Assembly (NCBI RefSeq): GCF_019655055.1
Contig: NZ_BPFA01000029.1
Coordinates: 1 to 64,000, forward strand
Reading direction: 5' to 3'
Origin: Shewanella sp. MBTL60-112-B2
Lineage (GTDB): Bacteria > Pseudomonadota > Gammaproteobacteria > Enterobacterales > Shewanellaceae
DNA: 64,000 nt
How positions within the stretch are numbered: position 1 is the first letter of the stretch; each line of letters starts with the position of its first letter. The notes below the pieces were generated by a model that worked only from the letters and a program-made list of their open reading frames with translations, did no database searches and was not told the DNA's origin. Below, piece after piece: positions 16,518-24,534 of this stretch. The position numbers and the translations under genes were made by a program.

Positions 16518-16731
16518 ATACATTCCTTTGTTTATTATTGCACTCGCAAACTTAATGGCCGAAACCGTTTAAAGCAAGTGCTTAAGCAAAACGAATTTTG
16601 CACTTATAGTAACAATATAATAAGCCTATTCGTTTAATTACCCCTGCTTATAACCACTATGCTTATTGCAGTATTCAAACTTTGTGCTGCAGCTTAGATA
16701 ATGCCCTTCACTCCCATAACTGAATAATCTT

Positions 16732-17100
16732 ATGTATATAACCTTCATTATTACCCTGAGCCTACTCTCGACGTTGCTCGCCACAACCACGCCTGTTTTT
16801 GCCCAGAATATTGTCAAGCAAGCGGTGCATCTAAATAGAGATATCAATAAAACCAAAAAACAATATAAAAAGCAGGTAAAAAAAGCTGAACGTAAACTGG
16901 ATAAGGTACAAGCAAATATCAGTACAGTAAAAAAGGGGGATTATGCTGAGAAACAGTTACATAAAATTGAAGACAAGGCTTCAGATAAACTAAAGGTGGC
17001 AAAAGACAAACTTGACCCTAGGGATGAAATTGCTGACAAAGTTTCACATGATCTAAAAAAGAAGAAACGAAAACTGGTTGATGATTGGTTAGCCGAGTAA
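16732..17100 (+). CDS. Small secreted lysine-rich coiled-coil protein
   Basis: A 122-residue protein with a likely signal peptide (to about residue 24, ending VFA). The mature part is almost wholly charged and helical, with Lys making up roughly a quarter of its residues in heptad-like runs. It is probably a periplasmic coiled coil, and its high positive charge could favour nucleic-acid or envelope-polymer contact. No family is recognised. No good Shine-Dalgarno precedes ATG 16732, and the local DNA is AT-rich. Confidence 0.6.
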   Translation: MYITFIITLSLLSTLLATTTPVFAQNIVKQAVHLNRDINKTKKQYKKQVKKAERKLDKVQANISTVKKGDYAEKQLHKIEDKASDKLKVAKDKLDPRDEIADKVSHDLKKKKRKLVDDWLAE

Positions 17101-17109
17101 TCACTATCG

Positions 17110-17141
17110 CACAGAGGCACAGAGGCACAGAGGCACAGCGG
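17110..17141. repeat. Microsatellite, CACAGAGG x4
   Basis: Four tandem 8 bp units (the fourth is CACAGCGG) directly after the stop of the lysine-rich protein gene, in non-coding DNA. Such tracts change copy number by slippage. Confidence 0.85.
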
Positions 17142-17208
17142 TAACAGACTGTGCCATCAACAATTAATCGCTTCGGGCCTCCAAGCCCCCCCCTTCAGTC
17201 TAGCTCTT

Positions 17209-17253
17209 ATGTAAACAGGTATAATGTAAACAGATATCATGTAAACAGATCAT
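17209..17253. repeat. Minisatellite, 15 bp x3 (ATGTAAACAGRTATM-like)
   Basis: Three tandem 15 bp units at 17209, 17224 and 17239 share ATGTAAACAG and differ at a few bases. They lie about 150 bp upstream of yciB in an otherwise featureless gap, so they could affect its promoter spacing. Confidence 0.8.
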
Positions 17254-17401
17254 TGGAATCAAGATTTCAGTTTAACGAAATGACAAAGCGAATAACGCCT
17301 GTTTTCATCTAAGCCGCTACCATTGGCTTACACTTTTTCCATGTATACTTGCGTGCTACACTCAGTGCCACTTTTTGAATTCTGAAACTGAATATTCTCC
17401 T

Positions 17402-17947
17402 ATGAAACAGTTGCTCGACTTTTTACCGCTTATTATCTTCTTTGCTGTCTATAAATTCTTTGATATTTACGTTGCCAGCGGTGCGTTAATCGCAGCAACA
17501 GCGCTGCAACTTGTCATCAGTTACCTGCTGTATAAGAAGCTTGAGAAAATGCACCTAATTACATTCGTAATGGTGACAGTATTTGGCACATTAACCTTAG
17601 TGCTACACGATGACTCATTCATCAAATGGAAGGTCACCATCGTTTATGCATTGTTTGCCATCGCACTAGGTGTTAGCCAATTAATGAACAAACCTATACT
17701 CAAGAGCATGCTTGGCAAAGAACTTGTCGTAGAAGATAAGATATGGGCACGCGTCACTTGGTACTGGGTCAGCTTTTTCGTGGTTTGCGGCCTAGTCAAC
17801 ATTTACGTCGCTTTTAGCTTATCTCAAGAAACTTGGGTTAACTTTAAGGTATTTGGTTTAACCGCCTTGACGCTTATCAACACAGTTTTAACCGTACTTT
17901 ACCTGTTTAAAAACATGTCTGAAGAAGATCGTAAGGAACTCAAATAA
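17402..17947 (+). CDS. yciB: YciB, inner-membrane septation-linked protein
   Basis: A 181-residue integral membrane protein with five to six hydrophobic helices. MKQLLDFLPLIIFF at the start, HDDSFIKWKVT in the middle and WVNFKVFGLTALTL near the end are strongly conserved in YciB/IspZ. E. coli YciB interacts with cell-elongation and division proteins and has been linked to envelope integrity. ATG 17402 was chosen to match the family start; the nine-codon extension has no ribosome site. The stop overlaps the yciI start by one base (TAATG). Confidence 0.93.
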   Translation: MKQLLDFLPLIIFFAVYKFFDIYVASGALIAATALQLVISYLLYKKLEKMHLITFVMVTVFGTLTLVLHDDSFIKWKVTIVYALFAIALGVSQLMNKPILKSMLGKELVVEDKIWARVTWYWVSFFVVCGLVNIYVAFSLSQETWVNFKVFGLTALTLINTVLTVLYLFKNMSEEDRKELK

Positions 17948-18246
17948 TGTGGTACATGATTTCATCGCAAGATATCGAAAATAGCCTAGAGAAACGTCTA
18001 TCAGTTCGTGCCGATCACTTAGCACGTCTACAGCTTTTAGCCGATGAAGGCAGACTGCTCATCGCCGGGCCTCACCCAGCAATAGACAGTGAAAACCCAG
18101 GTGAAGCGGGCTTCACAGGCTCATTAGTTGTTGCCGATTTCGCATCGCTTGAAGATGCACAGCTCTGGGCTGATGCCGACCCTTATATCGCTGCTGGCGT
18201 ATATGAAAGCGTTATTGTTAAGCCTTACAAACTAGTATTACCGTAA
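17947..18246 (+). CDS. yciI: YciI-family protein
   Basis: A 99-residue ferredoxin-like alpha/beta protein of the YCII family. The marks are SLEKRLSVRADHLARLQLL, the putative active-site His/Asp in AGPHPA and AWADADPY, and VKPYKLVLP at the end. A YciI-like protein is a dehydrochlorinase in one pathway, but for the housekeeping member the reaction is unknown. The start overlaps the yciB stop (TAATG), so the two are coupled. Confidence 0.92.
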   Translation: MWYMISSQDIENSLEKRLSVRADHLARLQLLADEGRLLIAGPHPAIDSENPGEAGFTGSLVVADFASLEDAQLWADADPYIAAGVYESVIVKPYKLVLP

Positions 18247-18263
18247 TTAAGAAGGACCATGCA

Positions 18264-19070
18264 GTGAAGATTGTTTCATTTAATATCAATGGATTGCGAG
18301 CAAGATTGCACCAGCTTCAAGCGCTTATCGATAGTCATCAGCCAGACGTTATTGGCCTGCAAGAGACAAAAGTGCATGATGAAGCGTTCCCTTTAGCTGA
18401 TGTAGAAGCTATGGGCTATAAGGTGCACTACCATGGCGGTAAGGCACATTATGGCGTTGCAATGCTGTCTAAACTTGAACCTGTTAAGGTACAAAAAGGT
18501 TTCCCCACTGACGAAGACGACGCTCAGCGCCGGATGATCATGGGCACCTTTATGCAGGCAAATGGTCGCCCACTGACAGTCCTTAACGGCTACTTCCCTC
18601 AAGGTGAGAACATCAGCCATGAGACTAAGTATCCAGCCAAGCGCAAGTTCTACAAAGACTTGATGCTTTACCTAAATGAGTATCACAGCAGTGACGAAGA
18701 TATCGCAATCATCGGCGATATCAACATCTCTCCAGTGGACTTAGATATAGGTATTGGTGAACCTAACGCTAAACGTTGGCTTAAGACCGGCAAGTGCAGC
18801 TTCCAGCCAGAAGAACGGCAGTGGCTAAAAACCTTGATGGACTGGGGTCTAGTCGACACTTTCCGTGAACTCCACCCTGAGCGCACTGAGCGCTACTCTT
18901 GGTTTGATTATCGTAGCAAAGGCTTTGTTGATAACCGCGGCCTACGTATTGATGTTGTCTTGGCTACCAAGTCATTGGCTGAGAGGCTCGTCGAGTCGGA
19001 TGTTGATTATGATCTACGTGGCATCGACAAGCCATCAGATCATGCGCCGATTTGGAGCACATTCAGCTAG
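18264..19070 (+). CDS. xthA: Exonuclease III (AP endonuclease)
   Basis: A 268-residue ExoIII, the same length as in E. coli. Catalytic residues are in place: Glu34 (GLQETK), Asp151 and Asn153 (GDINISP) and His259 (SDHAPIW). It cuts DNA at abasic sites and removes 3' blocks in base-excision repair. The start is GTG 18264, preceded by GAAGGA; a nearby ATG is out of frame and meets a stop at once. It lies 17 bases after yciI, likely in one transcript with yciB-yciI, and is closed by a strong terminator. Confidence 0.95.
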   Translation: MKIVSFNINGLRARLHQLQALIDSHQPDVIGLQETKVHDEAFPLADVEAMGYKVHYHGGKAHYGVAMLSKLEPVKVQKGFPTDEDDAQRRMIMGTFMQANGRPLTVLNGYFPQGENISHETKYPAKRKFYKDLMLYLNEYHSSDEDIAIIGDINISPVDLDIGIGEPNAKRWLKTGKCSFQPEERQWLKTLMDWGLVDTFRELHPERTERYSWFDYRSKGFVDNRGLRIDVVLATKSLAERLVESDVDYDLRGIDKPSDHAPIWSTFS

Positions 19071-19112
19071 TTAAGCTGATTTCGAGTTAGCTCATTCAAA
19101 ACGAGCCGCTAT

Positions 19113-19142
19113 AAAAAATGCCAGCAATTGCTGGCATTTTTT
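19113..19142. terminator. Bidirectional intrinsic terminator
   Basis: Perfect palindrome AAAAAATGCCAGCAA / TTGCTGGCATTTTTT between convergent xthA and a chemoreceptor gene. Confidence 0.93.
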
Positions 19143-19173
19143 CATTATCGACTAAGTCGAAAACAGTCTTAAA

Positions 19174-20622
19174 CTAACTGAGCTTATATTGGCCTAGGAT
19201 CTGCTCTAAACCTCTGGAAGAATCAGTCAAATTAGTCGCTAGATCCCTCGAGCTTTGAGCCGTTTGTTTAATCGTTTCAGCCTGGGCACGAATATCATTC
19301 AACTGAGTTGCAATTTCACGTGAAGCCGCACTTTGCTCCTCCGATGATGCCGCTATCTGAGAGCTCATATCAAACACTATGCTAATAGACTCTGACATGC
19401 TCTCCACATCTTGGCCGACTGACTCGATAGCCGCTCTGCCCTTGTCTGCTTGAGATACTATCTCATTAGTTATGCCAGATAGCTTGCCAGTGCCTAATTG
19501 TAACCCTTCAATCATAGATTGGATCTCAACTGTCGCTTGCTGGGTTCGGCTCGCAAGCGTTCTCACCTCATCGGCGACAACGGCAAAGCCTCTGCCCTGC
19601 TCTCCTGCACGAGCGGCCTCAATTGCTGCGTTAAGGGCTAGCAAGTTGGTCTGCTCCGAAATACTGTTAATGGTTGTCACTACCGCGCCAATATCTGACG
19701 CTGCTTGAGAAAGATCTTGCACCGATACTGAAGCTTCAGAGATTTTGGTACTTAGCACCGCAATACGCGCAACTGCTTCAGTAATTAATGTCTGACTATT
19801 GGCTGCCTGCGCCGCATTTTGCTGGGTCTGCTCGGAGGTATTAGACGCGCTATGTGAGACTTCTTCCACCGCTGCCGTCATTTGCGCCATGGCGACCGCA
19901 ACCGTATCAAGAAATTGATGCTGATAATCGGTGAGTTCTACGCTATGTCCCGCTTGCTGAGTAAACTCATCCGCCGCCTCATTTAGGGTCTGTGCATTGC
20001 GATTTATCGCCTGCACCATCTCACTCATATTATCTGCGCTACGGTCAATTTCACGGGCAATAAGGCTAAAATCGTCTTTACCAAAGAAGTTAAGCCTTTG
20101 GCTTAAATCACCGTCAGCCAGACGCTTAATGGCCATATACATATCCCATAAGCCGCCACCGAGTGAAGTCGACACCCAGTAACTTATCAAGAACAAAGGC
20201 AATAACCCGGCAAAGGCTAACAACAGCATTTTATTAGCATGAGCCAGCCCCTCTTGCTCCCAACTCGTTACATCAACTTGAGCTGTTAAAGCATTATCAC
20301 CAACTTGAGCACTCACAGTTTGTAAGTCATTACGGCGCTCGGTAATCAAGCTGCCAGAAACTCTCAATTCGGCTTGTTGAGCAAACTCGGTCAGGGCGCT
20401 TCCAGTCAAGGCTTGAGATCTAGCGATAGCGGCATAGGCATCAATACTCGACTGAGCACGATTTAAAGAGGAGGATTCAATTAACGATTGAGTATGATTG
20501 TAATTGAGCGTGGCGATAGCGGCGGTGATCATTGTCACCATGGTACAAATCACCCAAAATTTTCCATTCAAGCTAAGTTTGATTAGTACAGCATCGACTT
20601 TACGAAAACTAATCTGTTTCAT
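19174..20622 (-). CDS. Methyl-accepting chemotaxis protein (small sensor domain)
   Basis: A 482-residue chemoreceptor. TM1 lies at about residues 18-37, then a short periplasmic segment of about 95 residues, TM2 (LLLAFAGLLPLFLISYWV, about 132-150), a HAMP domain and a cytoplasmic signalling domain. The hairpin tip EQTNLLALNAAIEAARAGEQ is conserved, so it should contact CheA/CheW. No C-terminal pentapeptide for CheR tethering is seen. The ligand is unknown; the sensor domain is small and may be 4-helix. ATG 20622 was chosen for the AAGGA ribosome site and because the longer form adds 17 unlikely residues before TM1. Confidence 0.92.
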   Translation of the reverse strand: MKQISFRKVDAVLIKLSLNGKFWVICTMVTMITAAIATLNYNHTQSLIESSSLNRAQSSIDAYAAIARSQALTGSALTEFAQQAELRVSGSLITERRNDLQTVSAQVGDNALTAQVDVTSWEQEGLAHANKMLLLAFAGLLPLFLISYWVSTSLGGGLWDMYMAIKRLADGDLSQRLNFFGKDDFSLIAREIDRSADNMSEMVQAINRNAQTLNEAADEFTQQAGHSVELTDYQHQFLDTVAVAMAQMTAAVEEVSHSASNTSEQTQQNAAQAANSQTLITEAVARIAVLSTKISEASVSVQDLSQAASDIGAVVTTINSISEQTNLLALNAAIEAARAGEQGRGFAVVADEVRTLASRTQQATVEIQSMIEGLQLGTGKLSGITNEIVSQADKGRAAIESVGQDVESMSESISIVFDMSSQIAASSEEQSAASREIATQLNDIRAQAETIKQTAQSSRDLATNLTDSSRGLEQILGQYKLS

Positions 20623-20681
20623 TATTATTTTTCCTTGGCTTAGCCTTACGCATACTACTTTGGCTCTCACCAAAGCCTAAG

Positions 20682-20707
20682 CTTATTCCTTAGGCCTAAG
20701 GAATAAG
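20682..20707. promoter_or_regulatory. 26 bp perfect palindrome upstream of the chemoreceptor
   Basis: CTTATTCCTTAGG followed without a gap by its reverse complement CCTAAGGAATAAG. Another CCTAAG lies just upstream (about 20676). It sits about 60 bases before the chemoreceptor ATG (on the minus strand) with no U-run, so it fits a dimeric repressor or activator site better than a terminator. Confidence 0.55.
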
Positions 20708-20892
20708 TTAGCTCAGACTTTTATCAGGGATTAGCCTGAGGTTAGCCCTAACTTGAGTGCAGAGGTGTAGCAGGCATGCGTAACTATTTATTATAAAAAA
20801 CACACCGGATTAAACTTATACTTAGTTAAAAATACCGGTTTAAAAAACTGATTTGAAAACTCGGTTATATAAATAAAGAGTGATAAAACAAA

Positions 20893-21381
20893 CTATGACT
20901 CTTTAACCTCAGATCCTAAATTTCCCTGCATTTTTTGAGTAAGATTAATCAACTGCCCCGTCAGTAAGCTCATGCTATACCCAAGCACGGCTCCAATTAA
21001 CAGTGGCGGAAGGATCGCCACGATATCACCGCCCATTGCAAATGTAATACAGCAACCAATAAAGGCACCTGGAATAAATGCCAGTTTCTGGTAACTCGCT
21101 TGTAAGCACATTGCTGCTGTTGCAATACCGGTAAAGGTATACCCCATCACTGGCGATACAAAAAAGCTGCTACCCGATATGATTAACCAACCCCAGAACA
21201 CTCCTGACAGGTTAGTCGTCATCGCCATCAACATGCCCTTTATACCCGAATGGGTTTGGGCAAAGAAAGTGCTACAGCTTAGAAAACCTATCCATGTCAC
21301 AAGATGAAGTGCATCGGCAACACCGGCCCATACTGCAGCGAGTAATCCAGCTGAAATAGCAATCTGCCAACGATTTTCCAT
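20893..21381 (-). CDS. DUF1097 inner-membrane protein
   Basis: A 162-residue membrane protein with about five helices, resembling E. coli YcdZ of the DUF1097 family. Conserved points are WAGVADALHLVTWIGFLSC near the start, TGIATAAMCLQA in the middle and PGAFIGCCITF. Function is unknown in the family, though a transport or channel role has been suggested by its topology. GAGGT precedes the ATG, and a perfect inverted repeat lies 19 bases upstream. It is probably monocistronic. Confidence 0.85.
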   Translation of the reverse strand: MENRWQIAISAGLLAAVWAGVADALHLVTWIGFLSCSTFFAQTHSGIKGMLMAMTTNLSGVFWGWLIISGSSFFVSPVMGYTFTGIATAAMCLQASYQKLAFIPGAFIGCCITFAMGGDIVAILPPLLIGAVLGYSMSLLTGQLINLTQKMQGNLGSEVKES

Positions 21382-21399
21382 AGCTTACCTCTTTACCGG

Positions 21400-21424
21400 T
21401 AACTCACTTACAGCAAGTGAGTTA
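21400..21424. promoter_or_regulatory. Perfect inverted repeat before the DUF1097 gene
   Basis: TAACTCACTT and AAGTGAGTTA (10 bp arms, 5-base loop) end 19 bases before the DUF1097 ATG on the minus strand, next to the GAGGT ribosome site. It could be a repressor operator or a 5'-leader hairpin that masks translation. Confidence 0.55.
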
Positions 21425-21687
21425 GTATCAGGAGAGCTAAATTACCTTTTTTATATGTAAAAAAACACGATCTAAAGCCAATTATCGGCCTCGATTGCCG
21501 AGAAATCGCACAAAACGGCTATTTTTGTAGTAAAAAAACAGAATTATCGCTAACAGAAAGTGAAATCGAAGGGAGTGTCGTTCATTCCTAGCCGATAGCT
21601 TTGTGTATGCGGTGCAGCTTTAGCTTGGTGCAGTATGTGTAAATGAAAGGGTTAAAAAGTAATGAGTAGCCGGCGCTTTAATATAAA
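21425..21687. other. Intergenic DNA, nothing recognised
   Basis: About 260 bp between the DUF1097 leader and the gloC terminator. It has A/T-tracts but no credible ORF, RNA or repeat. It should contain the DUF1097 promoter. Confidence 0.5.
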
Positions 21688-21718
21688 ACAGCCTCTTCAC
21701 ATTGCGAAAAGGCTGTTA
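21688..21718 (-). terminator. Intrinsic terminator of gloC
   Basis: AACAGCCT / AGGCTGTT stem with an inner extension, followed on the minus strand by TTTAT. It lies about 65 bases past the gloC stop. Confidence 0.75.
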
Positions 21719-21782
21719 AAGGTATTTTTTTTTAGAGCCAACCTTACAAAAGCTGTTACAGCGAGCTTAAATAAGCGACTGA

Positions 21783-22427
21783 CTAGCTAAAAAGTTGATC
21801 CGCTACGAAAGGATTTTGTACTCGCTCATCGCCAAAGGTCGATAGTGGACCGTGACCCGGGATAAACTGAACATCACTGCCTAATGGCCAAAGCTTTTGG
21901 GTGATAGAGTCAATTAAATCTTGATGATTCGATAATGGGAAATCGGTTCGACCGATCGAGCCTCTAAACAGCACATCACCTACCCAAGCTAACTTTGCCG
22001 ATGGAGCAAAAAACACTACGTGGCCAGGAGTATGACCAGGGCAATGCAGCACCTTCAAAACTTGATTACCGACTGTAACTTCATCACCATCTTCAAGGTA
22101 TTGTGTTGGCGCAAATGCGTCACAATGCACAAAACCAAAATGCTGACTCTGCTTTGGTAAGCTAACGAGCCAATATTCATCGGCTTTATGAGGGCCTACA
22201 ATGGGTACATTGACTTGCTCGGCTAATGATTTCGCCGCACCAACATGATCGATATGACCGTGCGTCAGTAATACTTTTTCCACCACCACGTTATTTTTGG
22301 CAGCTTCTTCTAGAATACGCTCGATATTACCACCTGGGTCGACTACCGCCGCTTTCATGGTTTGTTCGCACCAGATTAAACTACAATTTTGCTGGAATGG
22401 GGTGACGGGTATTAACTGATACTTCAT
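21783..22427 (-). CDS. gloC: GloC-type hydroxyacylglutathione hydrolase (metallo-beta-lactamase fold)
   Basis: A 214-residue MBL-fold hydrolase close in length and sequence to E. coli YcbL/GloC. Metal ligands are in THGHIDH (residues ~55-61), HCPGHTPGH (~129), GDVLF (~152) and PGHGP (~193). It belongs to the type II glyoxalases and would hydrolyse S-lactoylglutathione in methylglyoxal detoxification, in the cytoplasm. It is monocistronic with its own terminator. Confidence 0.9.
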   Translation of the reverse strand: MKYQLIPVTPFQQNCSLIWCEQTMKAAVVDPGGNIERILEEAAKNNVVVEKVLLTHGHIDHVGAAKSLAEQVNVPIVGPHKADEYWLVSLPKQSQHFGFVHCDAFAPTQYLEDGDEVTVGNQVLKVLHCPGHTPGHVVFFAPSAKLAWVGDVLFRGSIGRTDFPLSNHQDLIDSITQKLWPLGSDVQFIPGHGPLSTFGDERVQNPFVADQLFS

Positions 22428-22731
22428 CGATAATCACCTATGGCTCTATATTTCGCTGTGAATGGATAAAGATTACGCCATGTTGGCCGCTTCGACTATC
22501 TATAATTAGGATAATTTGATCTAACGCTCACAAAATCTGCATTATATTTTTGCCTAGCCCCATCTTGGTTTGTAGCGATAGCTTTCCACCAGCATAAACA
22601 CTGCATTGCTTATAAAAATTGTTATAGAATCGTCGTTATTCATTTGCTGTCATTCTGGTACGCATTTACCCGTTTGATGTCGCAACCTTAAGTTGCAACC
22701 TAACAAGAACTCCTAATAAAAGGTCGACTCT
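22428..22731. other. Divergent promoter region, gloC / S33 peptidase
   Basis: About 300 bp between divergent genes. A small imperfect palindrome CAACCTTAAGTTG lies about 50 bases before the S33 peptidase ATG, followed by another GCAACC. No gene or RNA is supported. Confidence 0.5.
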
Positions 22732-24033
22732 ATGACTTCTGAATTTTCTGCATCACTCACCTTTTCTGGCATGATTGCCCGTAAGCACCAATTTAGTTTA
22801 CCCCTTGATTATCAACAGCCAGATGGCGAGCACATTTCGGTATTAGCACGTGAGATCTCAAGTCCTGAAAATCAACATAAGGCCTTACCTTTTATTGTGT
22901 TCTTTCAAGGTGGCCCAGGATTTGGAGCGGTCCGCCCTGCCGCAAACGGGGGCTGGATAAAGCGTGCCCTCAAAGAGTATCGAGTATTGCTACTCGATCA
23001 ACGCGGCACAGGACTGTCAACGCCGGTGAATTTTGCCAGTTTGGCGCACTTATCTGCCAGCAAGCAAGCCGAATACCTAAGCCACTTTAGAGCTGATAAT
23101 ATCATTCGTGATGCCGAGTCTATTCGTAAACAGCTCACTAACGATGAAAAGTGGACCATTCTTGGACAAAGCTTTGGTGGTTTTTGCGTACTCAAATACT
23201 TAAATGATGCGCCTGAAGGACTTGCTGAAGCCTATATTACCGGAGGCATTCCGTCACTAACCCGCAGCGCCGATGATGTATATCAAGCAACTTACCAACG
23301 TGTACTGGCAAAGAACCAAGACTTTTTTAACCGTTTTAGTGATGCTCATGATTTAGTTAAAGCATTAGCAAGCCATATCCAAAGCAACGAAGTGATACTT
23401 GCCACTGGCGAGCGCTTAACCGTTGAGATGCTACAGCTGCTTGGGATCAATATAGGTATGGAGCAAGGTCCAGAAAGCGTCTATTACCTTCTAGAACAAG
23501 CACTAATCGAAACGGCGTCCGGTACTCAAGTTAACCCTCTTTTCTTGGCGCACTTTTGCCAACTGCTCGATTTCAATACTAACCCAATATTCGCCATGCT
23601 GCATGAGTCTATCTACTGCCAACAATCGGCGTCTAACTGGGCTGCACATCGCGTTAGGCAGCAGTTTTCTGAGTTTAACTATCAAGCCGATAAGCCATTC
23701 CTGTTTACCGGTGAAATGGTCTACCCGTGGATGTTCGAGCAGTTTAATAACCTTAAACCGCTAAAGCAAGCTGCACAGACACTAGCGGAGAAACAAGACT
23801 GGCCTCAGCTATATCAAGTCGACAAACTTGCCAACAATCAGGTGCCTGTCGCTGCTGCAATATACAGTGAAGATATGTTCGTTGAGATGCAGTACAGCCT
23901 AGAAACTGTGGCACAAGTCGGCAAGCTCAAATACTGGTTAACCTCCGAGTATGAACATAACGGGATCCGCATGGATGGCGAGCATATTTTAGATAGATTA
24001 ATTGCAATTAATCGCGGGGAAAAGCTGCGTTAA
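22732..24033 (+). CDS. S33-family prolyl aminopeptidase-like hydrolase
   Basis: A 433-residue alpha/beta-hydrolase of the S33 (proline iminopeptidase) family. The oxyanion-hole motif QGGPGFG is near residue 60, LDQRGTGLS near 86 and the nucleophile elbow GQSFGG near 145 (Ser). The acid is probably an Asp near 378, and the base is likely His in YEHNGIRMDGEH near 401-413. It probably removes N-terminal proline from peptides in the cytoplasm, as there is no signal peptide. It has its own terminator. Confidence 0.88.
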   Translation: MTSEFSASLTFSGMIARKHQFSLPLDYQQPDGEHISVLAREISSPENQHKALPFIVFFQGGPGFGAVRPAANGGWIKRALKEYRVLLLDQRGTGLSTPVNFASLAHLSASKQAEYLSHFRADNIIRDAESIRKQLTNDEKWTILGQSFGGFCVLKYLNDAPEGLAEAYITGGIPSLTRSADDVYQATYQRVLAKNQDFFNRFSDAHDLVKALASHIQSNEVILATGERLTVEMLQLLGINIGMEQGPESVYYLLEQALIETASGTQVNPLFLAHFCQLLDFNTNPIFAMLHESIYCQQSASNWAAHRVRQQFSEFNYQADKPFLFTGEMVYPWMFEQFNNLKPLKQAAQTLAEKQDWPQLYQVDKLANNQVPVAAAIYSEDMFVEMQYSLETVAQVGKLKYWLTSEYEHNGIRMDGEHILDRLIAINRGEKLR

Positions 24034-24094
24034 TTAATAAACTCTTAAGCTTGATAGGACATTATGTAATCTGTTCCTCACCTGTATCACTTTC

Positions 24095-24123
24095 GCAAGC
24101 CTTATCAAGGCTTGCTTTTTTTT
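24095..24123 (+). terminator. Intrinsic terminator
   Basis: GCAAGCCTT / AAGGCTTGC hairpin followed by T8, about 60 bases after the S33 peptidase stop. Confidence 0.93.
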
Positions 24124-24190
24124 GCTCTAAAATCCCCCTCAATATCTGTATTGGAAATTCCACGATTTACCACTCATACTTTTTATAATC

Positions 24191-24232
24191 GTTTTTAAAG
24201 AGTCGCTTTTAAAGAGCCGCTTTGAAAGAATC
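24191..24232. repeat. Minisatellite, 14 bp x3
   Basis: Three tandem units close to GCTTTTAAAGAGTC at 24191, 24205 and 24219, with a partial fourth (TCTTTAAG). They end about 65 bases before the DUF4250 gene start. Confidence 0.75.
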
Positions 24233-24297
24233 TCTTTAAGCCATTGCCCTTAAAGCTAGTCATTCTTAGAACGCATTATTAACTTAAGGAGATATTG

Positions 24298-24492
24298 ATG
24301 AAGAGTAATCGACTCGACAGTCTACCCGGCGAAATTTTAGTCGGCATTGCCAATGAGCACCTGCGTTTAAACTGTAAGGATCAACAGGCGTTGTTCTATG
24401 ATTTAGATATCTCAAGTGAGTTATTGGAGCAAAAATTGGCTGCTAGCGGATTTGAGTATGATCCAAGCTGCAACCAATATAAGCCTCGCTAA
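24298..24492 (+). CDS. DUF4250 small protein
   Basis: A 64-residue soluble protein of the DUF4250 type. Its marks are LPGEILVGIANEHLRL and a C-terminal GFEYDPSCNQYK, a compact alpha-helical pattern. ATG 24298 has an ideal AAGGAG 6 bases upstream; the TTG one codon earlier is not needed. The function of the family is unknown. It converges on galK with only about 40 bases between. Confidence 0.82.
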   Translation: MKSNRLDSLPGEILVGIANEHLRLNCKDQQALFYDLDISSELLEQKLAASGFEYDPSCNQYKPR

Positions 24493-24534
24493 CACAAAAA
24501 CACTTACCCCATTAACGCTTTATGCACTAATTCC

